Positions 30,051 to 39,772 of a DNA stretch of 64,000 nt are shown here, piece after piece. The stretch comes from Acidovorax sp. sif1233 (GTDB lineage Bacteria > Pseudomonadota > Gammaproteobacteria > Burkholderiales > Burkholderiaceae_C): contig NZ_JAHUWZ010000001.1 of assembly GCF_019218755.1 (NCBI RefSeq), positions 1,364,001 through 1,428,000 on the forward strand. Reading direction: 5' to 3'. Position 1 is the first letter of the stretch. Every line of letters begins with the position of its first letter. The notes under the pieces are model-generated. The model ran no database searches, had not been told where the DNA came from, and was given only the letters and a program-made list of their open reading frames with translations. Made by a program: the position numbers and the translations under genes.

Positions 30051-30071
30051 TTCGAATCATGTCTGCACGCG

Positions 30072-33000
30072 CTAGGCCACCACCGGCTGCCCCAGCGAGC
30101 GCAGGATGTCGCGCACCATCTGGGCGCGGTCCTTCGGGTCCTTCAGCTCGCGCTCGATGCGCAGCTTCTCGTTGCCTGCCAGCTTGATGTGCTTGTTCTT
30201 CTGGATCAGCTCGATGATGCGCATCGGGTCGATGGGCGGCTGGGGCTTGAAGGTGATGTGGATCACACCCGGGGCGGCATCCACCTTCACCACGCCGTAG
30301 GGCTGGCTCAGCACGCGCAGGCGGTGCACGTCGATGAGGGTCTGGGCCTGCGGCGGCAGTTTTCCGAAGCGGTCCACGATCTCTTCGAGCAGCCCGTCGA
30401 TCTGGTCGGGGTTCTTGGCCGTGGCCAGCTTCTTGTAGAACGACAGGCGCAGGTGCACGTCGCCGCAGTAGTCGTCGGGCAGCAGGGCGGGGGCGTGCAG
30501 GTTGATGTCGGTGGTGACGCTCAGGGGGCTGAGCAGGTCCGGCTCCTTGCCGGCCTTGAGTGCCTTGACGGCTTCGTTCAGCATCTCGTTGTACAGCTGG
30601 AAACCCACCTCCAGCATGTTGCCGCTCTGGTTCTCGCCCAGCACCTCGCCGGCGCCGCGGATCTCCAGGTCGTGCATGGCCAGGTAGAAGCCGCTGCCCA
30701 GTTCCTCCATCTGCTGGATGGCATCCAGGCGCTGGGCGGCGTGCTTGGTCAGGCCCTCGGTGTCGGGCACCATGAGGTAGGCATACGCCTGGTGGTGGCT
30801 GCGGCCCACGCGCCCGCGCAGCTGGTGCAGCTGCGCCAGGCCGAACTTGTCGGCGCGGCTCATGATGATGGTGTTGGCCGTGGGCACGTCGATGCCGGTC
30901 TCGATGATGGTCGAGCACAGGAGGATGTTGTAGCGCTGGGCCACGAAGTCGCGCATCACGCGCTCCAGTTCGCGCTCGGGCATCTGGCCGTGGGCCACCG
31001 CGATGCGGGCTTCGGGCAATATCTCTTCGAGCTTCTGGCGGCGGTTCTCGATGGTCTCCACCTCGTTGTGCAGAAAGTAGACCTGCCCGCCGCGCTTGAG
31101 TTCGCGCAGCACCGCCTCGCGGATCACGCCCGTGCCCTCGTTGCGCACGAAGGTCTTGATCGCCAGGCGCCGCTGCGGCGCGGTGGCGATGACCGACAGG
31201 TCGCGCAGCCCTTCGAGCGCCATGCCCAGCGTGCGCGGGATGGGTGTGGCCGTGAGGGTGAGCACGTCCACCTCGGCGCGCAGGGCCTTCATCTGCTCCT
31301 TGTGGCGCACGCCGAAGCGGTGCTCCTCGTCGATGATCAAGAGGCCCAGGTTGTGGAACTTGGTGGATTCGCTCAATAGCTTGTGCGTCCCGACCACGAT
31401 GTCCACCGTGCCGTCGCCGATGCCCTTGATGGCGGCGGTGATCTCCTTGCCCGAGCGGAAGCGCGACACCTCGGCCACCTTCACTGGCCACTTGCTGAAG
31501 CGGTCCACCAGCGTCTGGTAGTGCTGCTCGGCCAGCAAGGTGGTGGGCGCAAGAAAGGCCACCTGCTTGCCGCCCGTGACGGCCACGAAGGCCGCGCGCA
31601 GGGCCACCTCGGTCTTGCCGAAGCCCACGTCGCCGCAGACCAGGCGGTCCATGGGGCGGGGGCTGATCATGTCCTGGATCACCGCGTGGATGGCGGCGTT
31701 CTGGTCGGCCGTCTCCTCGAAGCCGAAGTCGTTGGCAAAGGTCTCGTAGTCCTGCGGGCTGTAGCGGAAGGCATGGCCCTCGCGCGCGGCGCGGCGGGCG
31801 TAGATGTTGAGCAGCTCGGCCGCGCTGTCGCGCACCTGCTCGGCGGCCTTGCGCTTGGCCTTTTCCCATTGGCCGCTGCCCAGCTTGTGCAGCGGCGCCT
31901 CGTCGGCACTCACGCCGGTGTAGCGGCTGATCAGCTGCAGCTGGCTCACGGGCACGTAGAGCACGGCCTTGTCGGCGTACTCCAGGTGCAGGAACTCCTG
32001 CATGGCGGGCGTGCCGTCGGGGTTCTTGTTGCCCACGTCCATGTTGACCAGGCCGCGGTAGCGGCCGATGCCGTGCGCGCTGTGCACCACGGGGTCGCCC
32101 ACGTTGAGCTCGGCCAGGTCCTTGATCAGCGCCTCGACGTCGCTCACCTGCTCCTGCTTCTTGCGCCGGCGCGTGGTGGGGCCGGCGGCGAACAGCTCGG
32201 TCTCGGTGACGAAGTCGATGCCGTCCTCGACCCAGCTGAAGCCCACCGTGAGGCCGGCCGTGGCAATGCCCACCTTTTCGTCGGCCGTGCCCTGGAACTC
32301 GGCCAGCGAGTCGAAGGCCGGCGGGTTCACCCCGCTGGCGCGCAGAAAGTCGAGCAGGCTCTCGCGCCGGCCGGCGCTTTCGGCCAGCAGCAGCACGCGG
32401 TGCTGGGTGTTGCGGATGTGGGCGTGCAGGCGGGCCAGCGGGTCCTCGGCCCCGCGCACCACCGACAGGTCGCCGAGCTTGTGGAAGTGCGGGTTGTCAT
32501 CCACGTCCTCAACGCCGGGGCGGATGGACAACTGCGCATGCTCCTTGGCGCGCGTGTAGAACTGGTCGGCCGAGAGGAACAGCGCCTCGGGCGGCAGCAC
32601 GGGGCGCTCGGGGTCGCCCTGCACCAGGCGAAAGCGGTCTTTCGTGTCCTGCCAGAAGCGCTGGAAGGCGGGCTCCAGGTCGCCGTGCAGCACCACGGTG
32701 GCTTCGCCGCCCAGGTAGTCGAACACGGTGGCCGTCTCGTCGAAGAACAGCGGCAGGTAGTACTCGATGCCGGCCGTGGCCACGCCGGCGCCCATGTCCT
32801 TGTAGATGCGGCTCTTGGTCGGGTCGCCCTCGAGCATCTCGCGCCAGCGGCTGCGGAACTTGGCGCGCGCCTCATCGTCCATGGGGAACTCGCGGCCGGG
32901 CAAGAGGCGCACCTCGGGCACGGGGTACAGGCTGCGCTGGCTGTCGGGGTCGAAGGTGCGGATGCTGTCGATCTCGTCGTCGAACAGGTCCACCCGGTAC

Positions 33001-33545
33001 GGCACCAGCGAGCCCATGGGGAACAGGTCGATCAGCCCGCCGCGCACCGCGTACTCGCCCGGGCTCACCACCTGCGAGACGTGGCTGTAGCCCGCCAGCG
33101 TGAGCTGGGCCTTGAACTTTGCCTCGTCGAGCTTTTGCTTGACCTTGAAATGGAAGGTGTAGCCCGCCAGGAAGGACGGCGGCGCCAGGCGGTACAGCGC
33201 CGTGGTGGCGGGCACCAGCACCACGTCGGCCCCGGTGTCCTTGTCCTTCTGGCTGATGCGCCAGAGGGTGGCCAGCCGCTCGCTGATCAGGTCCTGGTGC
33301 GGCGAGAAGGTGTCGTAGGGCAGCGTCTCCCAGTCCGGGAACAGCGCGCAGCGCAGCGTGGGCGCGAAGAACGCCATTTCCTCGATGAGGCGCTGCGCAT
33401 CGGTGGCATCGGCCGTGACGATGGCGGTGGTGCGGCCGGCGGCCTTGTCGCGCTCGGCCAGGCGGGCCAGCAGCAGCGAATCGGCGCTGCCCACGGGGCG
33501 GGGCAGGGTGAAGCGTTTTCCGGGGGAGAGTTTGGGCAGTTCCAT
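30072..33545 (-). CDS. mfd: Transcription-repair coupling factor
   Basis: Predicted 1157-residue translocase that removes stalled RNA polymerase and recruits UvrA (E. coli Mfd is 1148). The N-terminal UvrB-like region begins MELPKLSPGKRF. The RNA-polymerase-interacting domain is near residues 480-550, then the translocase with Walker A GDVGFGKT, Walker B IDEEHRFG, TATPIPRTLG, and the RecG-like motif DFVAQRYNILLCSTIIETGI region. The C-terminal D7 domain follows. The start at 33545 is at the proper family position. Confidence 0.95.
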   Translation of the reverse strand: MELPKLSPGKRFTLPRPVGSADSLLLARLAERDKAAGRTTAIVTADATDAQRLIEEMAFFAPTLRCALFPDWETLPYDTFSPHQDLISERLATLWRISQKDKDTGADVVLVPATTALYRLAPPSFLAGYTFHFKVKQKLDEAKFKAQLTLAGYSHVSQVVSPGEYAVRGGLIDLFPMGSLVPYRVDLFDDEIDSIRTFDPDSQRSLYPVPEVRLLPGREFPMDDEARAKFRSRWREMLEGDPTKSRIYKDMGAGVATAGIEYYLPLFFDETATVFDYLGGEATVVLHGDLEPAFQRFWQDTKDRFRLVQGDPERPVLPPEALFLSADQFYTRAKEHAQLSIRPGVEDVDDNPHFHKLGDLSVVRGAEDPLARLHAHIRNTQHRVLLLAESAGRRESLLDFLRASGVNPPAFDSLAEFQGTADEKVGIATAGLTVGFSWVEDGIDFVTETELFAAGPTTRRRKKQEQVSDVEALIKDLAELNVGDPVVHSAHGIGRYRGLVNMDVGNKNPDGTPAMQEFLHLEYADKAVLYVPVSQLQLISRYTGVSADEAPLHKLGSGQWEKAKRKAAEQVRDSAAELLNIYARRAAREGHAFRYSPQDYETFANDFGFEETADQNAAIHAVIQDMISPRPMDRLVCGDVGFGKTEVALRAAFVAVTGGKQVAFLAPTTLLAEQHYQTLVDRFSKWPVKVAEVSRFRSGKEITAAIKGIGDGTVDIVVGTHKLLSESTKFHNLGLLIIDEEHRFGVRHKEQMKALRAEVDVLTLTATPIPRTLGMALEGLRDLSVIATAPQRRLAIKTFVRNEGTGVIREAVLRELKRGGQVYFLHNEVETIENRRQKLEEILPEARIAVAHGQMPERELERVMRDFVAQRYNILLCSTIIETGIDVPTANTIIMSRADKFGLAQLHQLRGRVGRSHHQAYAYLMVPDTEGLTKHAAQRLDAIQQMEELGSGFYLAMHDLEIRGAGEVLGENQSGNMLEVGFQLYNEMLNEAVKALKAGKEPDLLSPLSVTTDINLHAPALLPDDYCGDVHLRLSFYKKLATAKNPDQIDGLLEEIVDRFGKLPPQAQTLIDVHRLRVLSQPYGVVKVDAAPGVIHITFKPQPPIDPMRIIELIQKNKHIKLAGNEKLRIERELKDPKDRAQMVRDILRSLGQPVVA

Positions 33546-33641
33546 GCGCGCTGTGTCGTCTGGGCCCACGGCATCCCCTGGCGCACAAAACGCACGCAGG
33601 CCGCACGGGTGGGCAACCGGAGATTCTAGAATGGGCGGGCC

Positions 33642-34547
33642 ATGACTGCTGTGCTGTTGCCAACACCCCTCGTTCCCTTGTCCGCCCACGGACGTTTCTG
33701 GGCGCTGGTGCCCTGCGCGGGAACGGGGTCGCGCGCCGTGGCGGCCCCGCCTGCGGCAATGGTGCCGGCCCCGGGCCTGTCTGCCGGGTCCACGCTGGGG
33801 GTCTTTTCCGCGTCCGAGGCGGCGGCACCACCCGTCGCTGCATTGCCCAAGCAATACCACCTGGTGGCAGGTCATCCCATGGTGCTGCACACGCTGGCGG
33901 CCTTTGCCGGGGTGGGCCGGCTGCTGGGCACGCTGGTGGCCGTGGCGCCGGGCGACCGTTTCCTGGATGCGCATGCGCACCCGGCGTACTTCGCGGTCGA
34001 ATGCGGCGGCCCCACGCGCGCCGATACGGTGCTGGGCGGCCTGCGGGCGCTGCTCGCGCGGGGCGCGCAGCGGGATGACTGGGTGCTGGTGCACGATGCG
34101 GCGCGCTGCCTGGTCACCACGGCGCAGATCGACCACCTGATCGATGTGTGCGCGCAGGACAGCGTGGGCGGCCTGCTCGCACACCAGCTGGCCGACACGC
34201 TCAAGACCTCGATCGACGGCCCCGGGGGCGTGCGCGTGGCCTCCACCGTGGACCGCAGCAACAAGTGGCTGGCGCAGACGCCGCAGATGTTCCGCATAGG
34301 CCCCCTGATGGACGCGCTCGACAAGGTGGGATCGAACGTGACCGACGAGGCCAGCGCCATGGAAGCCATGGGCCTGCACCCGCGCCTGGTGCCCGGCGGC
34401 GCGCAGAACTTCAAGGTCACCTACCCCGACGATTTCGCGCTGGCCGAGGCCGTGCTGGCGCAGCGCGGCCACGGCACCACGCTGGCCCGCTTTGGTGGCG
34501 AACGCGGGCAGGGGGCGACCGAGACGGGGCGCAAGACGATTTTCTGA
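33642..34547 (+). CDS. ispD: 2-C-methyl-D-erythritol 4-phosphate cytidylyltransferase
   Basis: Predicted 301-residue MEP-pathway enzyme joining CTP to methylerythritol phosphate. CTP-loop residues are in LVPCAGTGSR, followed by PKQYHLVAGHPMVLHT, VHDAAR near 146, VDRSNKWLAQTPQMFR and TDEASAME. The family is normally about 230 residues. Here a 37-residue Ala/Pro-rich segment separates the arginine at 31 from PKQY at 69-72, where about five residues are usual, and the N-terminus is also long. It lies 61 bp before ispF and is divergent from mfd. Confidence 0.9.
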   Translation: MTAVLLPTPLVPLSAHGRFWALVPCAGTGSRAVAAPPAAMVPAPGLSAGSTLGVFSASEAAAPPVAALPKQYHLVAGHPMVLHTLAAFAGVGRLLGTLVAVAPGDRFLDAHAHPAYFAVECGGPTRADTVLGGLRALLARGAQRDDWVLVHDAARCLVTTAQIDHLIDVCAQDSVGGLLAHQLADTLKTSIDGPGGVRVASTVDRSNKWLAQTPQMFRIGPLMDALDKVGSNVTDEASAMEAMGLHPRLVPGGAQNFKVTYPDDFALAEAVLAQRGHGTTLARFGGERGQGATETGRKTIF

Positions 34548-34608
34548 GCCTGCCCGCGCAAGGGCAGGACGACCATGAGCCCCTGGCGGGCAGAAGGCGA
34601 ACGAACGG

Positions 34609-35088
34609 ATGAACTTCAGGATTGGAGAAGGCTGGGATGTGCACGCACTGGTGCCCGGGCGGCCGCTGGTGATTGGCGGGGTGACCATCGAGCACACCCT
34701 GGGCCTGCTGGGCCATTCCGATGCCGACGTGCTGCTGCACGCCATTACCGATGCGATCCTGGGGGCCGCGGGCCTGGGGGACATCGGCCGCCATTTTCCC
34801 GATACCGATGCGCAGTTCCGGGGCGCCGATTCGGCCGTGCTGCTGGCCGAGGCCGCGCGCCGCGTGCGCGCCGCGGGCTACGCCATCGGCAATGTGGACA
34901 GCACGGTGGTGGCCCAGGCGCCTCGCCTGGCGGCCCACATTCCCGGCATGTGCCAGTGCATTGCGAAGGCCCTGGGGGTCGACCCCGGCCAGGTCAACGT
35001 GAAAGCCAAGACCGCCGAGCGCCTGGGGCCCGTGGGGCAAGGCCTGGCGATGGAGGCACGGGCCACCGCCCTGATTTTCAAGGCCTGA
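34609..35088 (+). CDS. ispF: 2-C-methyl-D-erythritol 2,4-cyclodiphosphate synthase
   Basis: Predicted 159-residue trimeric zinc enzyme of the MEP isoprenoid pathway. The metal site is in GEGWDVHAL (D and H) with the partner histidine in [33 protein letters not shown] and the C-terminal [19 protein letters not shown] complete the family signature. The length is normal. It follows ispD in the common ispDF order. Confidence 0.95.
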   Translation: MNFRIGEGWDVHALVPGRPLVIGGVTIEHTLGLLGHSDADVLLHAITDAILGAAGLGDIGRHFPDTDAQFRGADSAVLLAEAARRVRAAGYAIGNVDSTVVAQAPRLAAHIPGMCQCIAKALGVDPGQVNVKAKTAERLGPVGQGLAMEARATALIFKA

Positions 35089-35125
35089 CCCTCTGCGGCG
35101 GCAGCGCGTCCTGGGGCGCGCTTCG

Positions 35126-36163
35126 TCAGGCGCTTTCGCGCCCGATGATCGCGAAGCCGATGTCCACCACCGGTTCGGCCACGGGGCGGCCCTCGGCGCG
35201 GTCCGCGATCAGTCGGGCAGCCGTCTGGCCCATGCGCGTGCCGTCGATGCGCACGGTGGAGAGGCTGGGGCTCACGGTCTGCGCGAAATCGATGTCGCCA
35301 AAACCCATCACGGCCAGTTGTTCCGGCACGGACATGCCGCGCACGCGGGCTTCGGTCAGCACGCCCAGGGCCAGCATGTCGGAGCTGCAGAACACGGCGT
35401 CGATGTCGGGGTGCCCGGCGAGCAGCGCGGCCAGGCCGTCGCGCCCGTCGGCATGCGTGGTGGGTGACTTGCCCAGACGCACGGCAGGCGCGCGCAGGCC
35501 CAGGCGCTCGGCGGCGGATTCGAAGCCCCGTGCGCGGCGTGCGGCGCGCTCGTCGCCGCCACTGAGCAGTGCCAGGCGGCGCCGGCCTCTGGAGTACAGA
35601 TGCTCGCACACGGCAGCGCCCAGCTGTTCGTGCCGCAGCCCCACCAGCATGTCGATGGGCGTGGAGGTGAAATCCCAGGTCTCCACGATGGGGATGCCCG
35701 ATGCCATGAGCATGCGGCGCCCTTCGGGCGAATGCATGATGCCGGTGACCACGATGCCGTCCGGACGCCGGCCGACGATGGCGCGCAGCAGCTCGTCCTC
35801 GCGCGAGTGTGCATAGCCGACCTGGCCCACCATCACCTGGAACCCTCGCAGCTCCAGCGCATCGGTGAGCGCCTGCACCATCTCGCCGAACAGCGGCCCC
35901 GTGAGCGTGGGCACCAGCGCGGTGACCACATGGCTGCGCGCCGATCGCAGGCCCCCGGCGACCAGGTTGGGCACGTAGCCCATGCTGGAGACGGCCTCCT
36001 GTACGCGCACCCGCGTCGCCTCCGACACCTGGTGCGGTGTGTTGATGGCGCGCGAGACGGTGATCATCGAGACCCCGGCCCGCTCGGCCACCTCGCGCAG
36101 CGTGACCGAAGGACGGTCGCGGGTGGCGGGCGCAAGGGAGGGGGAGGGCGGGGAGGCTGGCAT
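35126..36163 (-). CDS. LacI family transcriptional regulator
   Basis: Predicted 345-residue repressor with the N-terminal helix-turn-helix VTLREVAERAGVSMITVSRA near residue 20, the hinge helix VSSMGYVPNLVAGGLRS, and a periplasmic-binding-like effector domain. GntR/IdnR-type features suggest a sugar acid effector, which would fit the glucarate genes about 9 kb away, but no link is shown. A 270-bp MITE-like element lies just upstream of its start. Confidence 0.88.
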   Translation of the reverse strand: MPASPPSPSLAPATRDRPSVTLREVAERAGVSMITVSRAINTPHQVSEATRVRVQEAVSSMGYVPNLVAGGLRSARSHVVTALVPTLTGPLFGEMVQALTDALELRGFQVMVGQVGYAHSREDELLRAIVGRRPDGIVVTGIMHSPEGRRMLMASGIPIVETWDFTSTPIDMLVGLRHEQLGAAVCEHLYSRGRRRLALLSGGDERAARRARGFESAAERLGLRAPAVRLGKSPTTHADGRDGLAALLAGHPDIDAVFCSSDMLALGVLTEARVRGMSVPEQLAVMGFGDIDFAQTVSPSLSTVRIDGTRMGQTAARLIADRAEGRPVAEPVVDIGFAIIGRESA

Positions 36164-36178
36164 GCGGGGAAGTCTATA

Positions 36179-36448
36179 AGAACCTGTTCAGTCTCCTTGG
36201 GGAGTCGCACAAGTGCTTTGCCGGGATGGGATGCCAGGCGCGGTGCGCAGCCGATGGCCCGTGCTATCGGCAAGCGCCGCAACGCCGCAGACCGCCCGGC
36301 AAGGCTGTTGCCCTTCTGTTTGGAGTGAAATCGGGCGATTGGACGCCCAGGCTGCCTGCATGGGCATGAGCCCACGCGGCGCACCCGACGCGCCACTCAT
36401 CCCGATTGCCCTCCGATGCGACCTCCAAAAAGAGACTGAGCCGGTTCT
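36179..36448. mobile_element. MITE-like element with imperfect terminal inverted repeats
   Basis: The left end AGAACCTGTTCAGTCTC (36179-36195, continuing to GAGTCGCA at 36209) and the complement of the right end AGAACCGGCTCAGTCTC (36448-36432, continuing to GAGGTCGCA at 36417) match at 15 of 17 outer positions and continue matching with one gap over about 31 bp. The 270-bp interior has no convincing gene. No clear target-site duplication is visible, so the element is probably old or IS-derived. It fills the gap between the LacI and nitroreductase genes. Confidence 0.65.
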
Positions 36449-36535
36449 GAGACCCGTCGCGGCGGATGGCAGGCGAGGCGGCCAAATGTCATTGCATCGA
36501 CAGTCACGGACGGCGTCCATGCCTAGCATGCCGCC

Positions 36536-37297
36536 ATGACCTGTTCGCCCCCATGCACATCCCCAGCCGCGCCAGCGGCAAGCCGGGTTTCCGCCGCCCC
36601 CACCTCCCTACCAGAGCTGCGGCAGGCGGTGGACTGGGCCATCGTCTCGCGGCGCAGCATCCGCGCATTCCTGCCCACGCCGGTCTCCCGCGAAGAGGTG
36701 CATTCCATCCTCGACGTGGCGCGCCATGCGGCCTCGGGCATGAACACGCAGCCCTGGCGCGTGCACGTGCTCACGGGGGCCGCGAAGGAGCGGCTGAGCA
36801 CCGCCATCGCCGCCGTGGATAACGATGAGGATGGGGCTGCGACCCTCACCGAGCCCTACCACTACTACCCGCTCGAATGGGTATCGCCCTATGTCAACCG
36901 GCGCCGCAAGGTGGGATGGGACCTGTATGGCCTGCTCGGCATCGCCCGGGGCGACAAGGCGCGCATGCATGCCCAGCACGGCCGCAACTACCGCTTCTTC
37001 GATGCGCCCGTGGGGCTGATCTTCACGGTGAACCGGGTGATGCAGGCCGGCAGCCTGATGGACTACGGCATGTTCCTGCAGAGCGTGATGGTGGCGACCC
37101 GCGCGCGCGGGCTCGACACCTGCCCGCAGGTGGCGTTCACCAAATTCCACCAAGTCATTGCCGCCGAGCTGGGCATCCCCGATACCGAGATGGTGGTCTG
37201 CGGCATGAGCCTGGGCCACGCCGACCCGGCGGGCATCGAGAACACGCTGGTGACGGAGCGCGAGAGCGTCGAGTCGTTCACCACCTACCACCCATGA
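36536..37297 (+). CDS. Nitroreductase family protein
   Basis: Predicted 253-residue FMN-dependent oxidoreductase. The FMN-binding signature is AIVSRRSIRAFLPTPVSREE near residue 35, with ASGMNTQPWRVHVLTG, later SLMDYGMFLQSVMVATRARG, and a C-terminal VVCGMSLGHAD. Such enzymes reduce nitroaromatics, quinones or enones with NAD(P)H. It sits 22 bp before the acyl-CoA ligase and probably shares its transcript. The first 30 residues are Ser/Ala/Pro-rich and may not all be translated. Confidence 0.87.
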   Translation: MTCSPPCTSPAAPAASRVSAAPTSLPELRQAVDWAIVSRRSIRAFLPTPVSREEVHSILDVARHAASGMNTQPWRVHVLTGAAKERLSTAIAAVDNDEDGAATLTEPYHYYPLEWVSPYVNRRRKVGWDLYGLLGIARGDKARMHAQHGRNYRFFDAPVGLIFTVNRVMQAGSLMDYGMFLQSVMVATRARGLDTCPQVAFTKFHQVIAAELGIPDTEMVVCGMSLGHADPAGIENTLVTERESVESFTTYHP

Positions 37298-37319
37298 ACG
37301 CGCAAAACAGGAGACCAGC

Positions 37320-39008
37320 ATGAGCCAAGCAACCCACCACAGCCCCTACCAGCACGGCCTGGAACGCACCCCCGCCAACCACCTGCCGCTCACGCCGCTG
37401 GGCTTTCTGGACCGCAGCGCGCAGGTGCATCCCGAAGGCACTGCCGTGGTGCATGCGGGCAGCACGCAGACCTGGGCACAGACGCGCGAGCGCGCCTACC
37501 GCTTGGCCAGCGCACTGGCACAACGCGGCGTGCAGCGCGGCGACACCGTGGCCATCCTGGCGCCCAACACGCCCGCGATGCTGGAGGCGCACCTGGGCAT
37601 CCCCCTGTGCGGTGCGGTCATCAACGCCGTCAACTGCCGGCTCGACGCCGAGGCCATCCGCTTCATCCTGCGCCACGGCGAGGCGCGCGTGCTGCTGGTG
37701 GACCGCGAATTTTCGGCGCTCGCGGCCCGGGCCGTCGAGGGCCTGGCGCAGCAGCCGCTGGTGGTCGCCATCCACGATGCGGGCCTGCCCGAGCAGCCGG
37801 CCCTTGGTGAGCTCGACTACGAAGCCCTGCTGGCCGAGGGTGATCCGGCCTTCGAAGGCCTGTGGCCCGAGGACGAGTGGGACCCGATCGCACTGAACTA
37901 CACCTCGGGCACCACTGGCGACCCCAAGGGCGTGGTGCCCAGCCACCGCGGGGCCTACCTCATGAGCCTGTTGCAAATGACCGACTGGGCGATGCCGCGC
38001 CGCCCGGTGTATCTGTGGACGCTGCCCATGTTCCACGCCAACGGCTGGTGCTTCACCTGGGCTGTCACGGCGGCGGCGGGCACGCATGTGTGCCTGCGCA
38101 AGGTCACGGCCAAGGCCATCTTCGAGGCCATTGCCGAGCACGGTGTGGACCATTTCTGTGCCGCGCCCACCGTGCTGGCCATGCTGGCGAATGCACCGGC
38201 GCACGAGCGCATCGCGCTGCCGCGCCCGGTGCGCGTGCTCACAGCGGGCTCGCCGCCGCCGGCCGCCATCCTGCAGGCGATTGCCGCGATGGGCTTCGAT
38301 GTGGACCATGTGTACGGCATCACCGAAGTCTCGGGCACGCCGGTGAGCTGCGTGCGCCAGCCCGGCTGGGCGGCCCTGCCCGAAGCCGGGCGTGCCCGGC
38401 TGCAGGCGCGCCAGGGCGTGCGCGCCGCGGCGCTGGAGCACCTGCGCGTGCTCGACCCCGACACGCTGGAGCCCGTGCCGGCGGACGGTGTGACGGCTGG
38501 CGAAATCATGATCCGGGGCAACACCGTGATGAAGGGCTACCTCAAGAACCCCGGCGCCACGGCCAAGGCCTTTGCCGGCGGCTGGTTCCACACCGGCGAC
38601 ATCGCGGTGCTGCACCCCGACGGCTATGTGCAGATCACCGACCGCTCCAAGGACGTGATCATCTCGGGCGGCGAGAACATCTCCTCGGTGGAGGTGGAAG
38701 ACGTGCTGCACCGCCACCCCGCCGTGCTGCTGGCCGCCGTGGTGGCCCAGCCCGACGAACGCTGGGGCGAGGTGCCCTGCGCCTTCGTGGAGCTCAAGCC
38801 CGATGCCGCAGGCAGCGTCAGTGCCGAGGAGCTGATCGAGTTCTGCCGCAGCCATCTGGCGCGCTTCAAGTGCCCGCGCCAGGTCGTGTTCGAGGTCTTA
38901 CCCAAGACCGCCACCGGCAAGATCCAGAAGTTCCGCCTGCGCGAGATCGCGGGCAGCCGCGAGGCCATCACCAAGCTGGCACAGATTCAGGCAGAGCCCG
39001 CAGGCTGA
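37320..39008 (+). CDS. Acyl-CoA synthetase (AMP-binding)
   Basis: Predicted 562-residue ANL-family ligase activating a carboxylic acid to its CoA thioester through an acyl-AMP. Motifs are the P-loop YTSGTTGDPKGVV near residue 198, PMFHANGWCF, YGITEVSGTP, the hinge TGDIAVLHPDGYVQITDRSK, and the C-terminal lysine in KTATGKIQKFRLRE. The closest named group would be medium-chain or methylthiopropionate ligases; the substrate is unproven. AGGAG precedes the ATG at good distance. Confidence 0.9.
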   Translation: MSQATHHSPYQHGLERTPANHLPLTPLGFLDRSAQVHPEGTAVVHAGSTQTWAQTRERAYRLASALAQRGVQRGDTVAILAPNTPAMLEAHLGIPLCGAVINAVNCRLDAEAIRFILRHGEARVLLVDREFSALAARAVEGLAQQPLVVAIHDAGLPEQPALGELDYEALLAEGDPAFEGLWPEDEWDPIALNYTSGTTGDPKGVVPSHRGAYLMSLLQMTDWAMPRRPVYLWTLPMFHANGWCFTWAVTAAAGTHVCLRKVTAKAIFEAIAEHGVDHFCAAPTVLAMLANAPAHERIALPRPVRVLTAGSPPPAAILQAIAAMGFDVDHVYGITEVSGTPVSCVRQPGWAALPEAGRARLQARQGVRAAALEHLRVLDPDTLEPVPADGVTAGEIMIRGNTVMKGYLKNPGATAKAFAGGWFHTGDIAVLHPDGYVQITDRSKDVIISGGENISSVEVEDVLHRHPAVLLAAVVAQPDERWGEVPCAFVELKPDAAGSVSAEELIEFCRSHLARFKCPRQVVFEVLPKTATGKIQKFRLREIAGSREAITKLAQIQAEPAG

Positions 39009-39012
39009 GCAT

Positions 39013-39699
39013 TCAGCCTTCGCGGGCAATCGACTGCAGCACCTGCAGGTCGATCACCTCGATGGAGCCATAGCCCAGGCGGATCGCACCCCGGTCCTGC
39101 AGTTCCTGCAATGCCCGGTTGGCCACCTGGCGCGACACGCCGGACAGGCGCCCCAGTTCCTCCTGCGACAGCGTGATGCGCCGCGCGGTGTTGGGGAACA
39201 GCGCATCGTTGAACAAGCCCGACAGGCTGTAGGCCACCTGCGCCGTGGTGTCGCCCAGCCGGTCGGTCTGCACCTGCGCCACGTAGTGCGCCAGGCGCGC
39301 GTTGAGCTGCCCGATCAGCCACAGCGCAAAAGGGTGGCTCCCTTGCAGCAGCCGCAGGAACTCGCTGCGCGGCAGCAGGGCCACCACGCTGTCGGTCAGC
39401 GCCGTCACGGCGTAGGGACGGGGCTCGTCCTTGAGCACCGAGCCCTCGCCGAACCAGGCGCCCGAGGGCACGCCCGCGAAGGTGCTGGTGCGGCCTTCGG
39501 CGGTGATGTTGTCCAGCTTGAGCATGCCTTCCATCACCCCGGCCCAATGCGCGGTGGGCGTGCCCTTCGAGAACACCGCGCCGCCTGCAGGGTAGCTGCG
39601 CACCGTGATCGCCCGGCGCACGCGTGCGGCCTCCTCGGCGGTGAGGGCGGACGTCCAGGGCGACTGGGCAAGGAAGAGGTCGAGGGGATCTGTGGTCAT
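39013..39699 (-). CDS. Crp/Fnr family regulator 1
   Basis: Predicted 228-residue regulator with an N-terminal cyclic-nucleotide-binding fold (YPAGGAVFSKGTPTAHWAGV, GAWFGEGSVLKDEPRPYAV) and a C-terminal winged helix (LSQEELGRLSGVSRQVANRA). The Fnr-type iron-sulfur cysteines are absent. It converges on the ligase gene with only 4 bp between the stops. Confidence 0.85.
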   Translation of the reverse strand: MTTDPLDLFLAQSPWTSALTAEEAARVRRAITVRSYPAGGAVFSKGTPTAHWAGVMEGMLKLDNITAEGRTSTFAGVPSGAWFGEGSVLKDEPRPYAVTALTDSVVALLPRSEFLRLLQGSHPFALWLIGQLNARLAHYVAQVQTDRLGDTTAQVAYSLSGLFNDALFPNTARRITLSQEELGRLSGVSRQVANRALQELQDRGAIRLGYGSIEVIDLQVLQSIAREG

Positions 39700-39772
39700 G
39701 GTGGCGTGGAAACAGGCACCGCCAGATTCTGCGGGAGATCACGCTCCGCGCCAATGGGGCCGGCCCGAAGGT

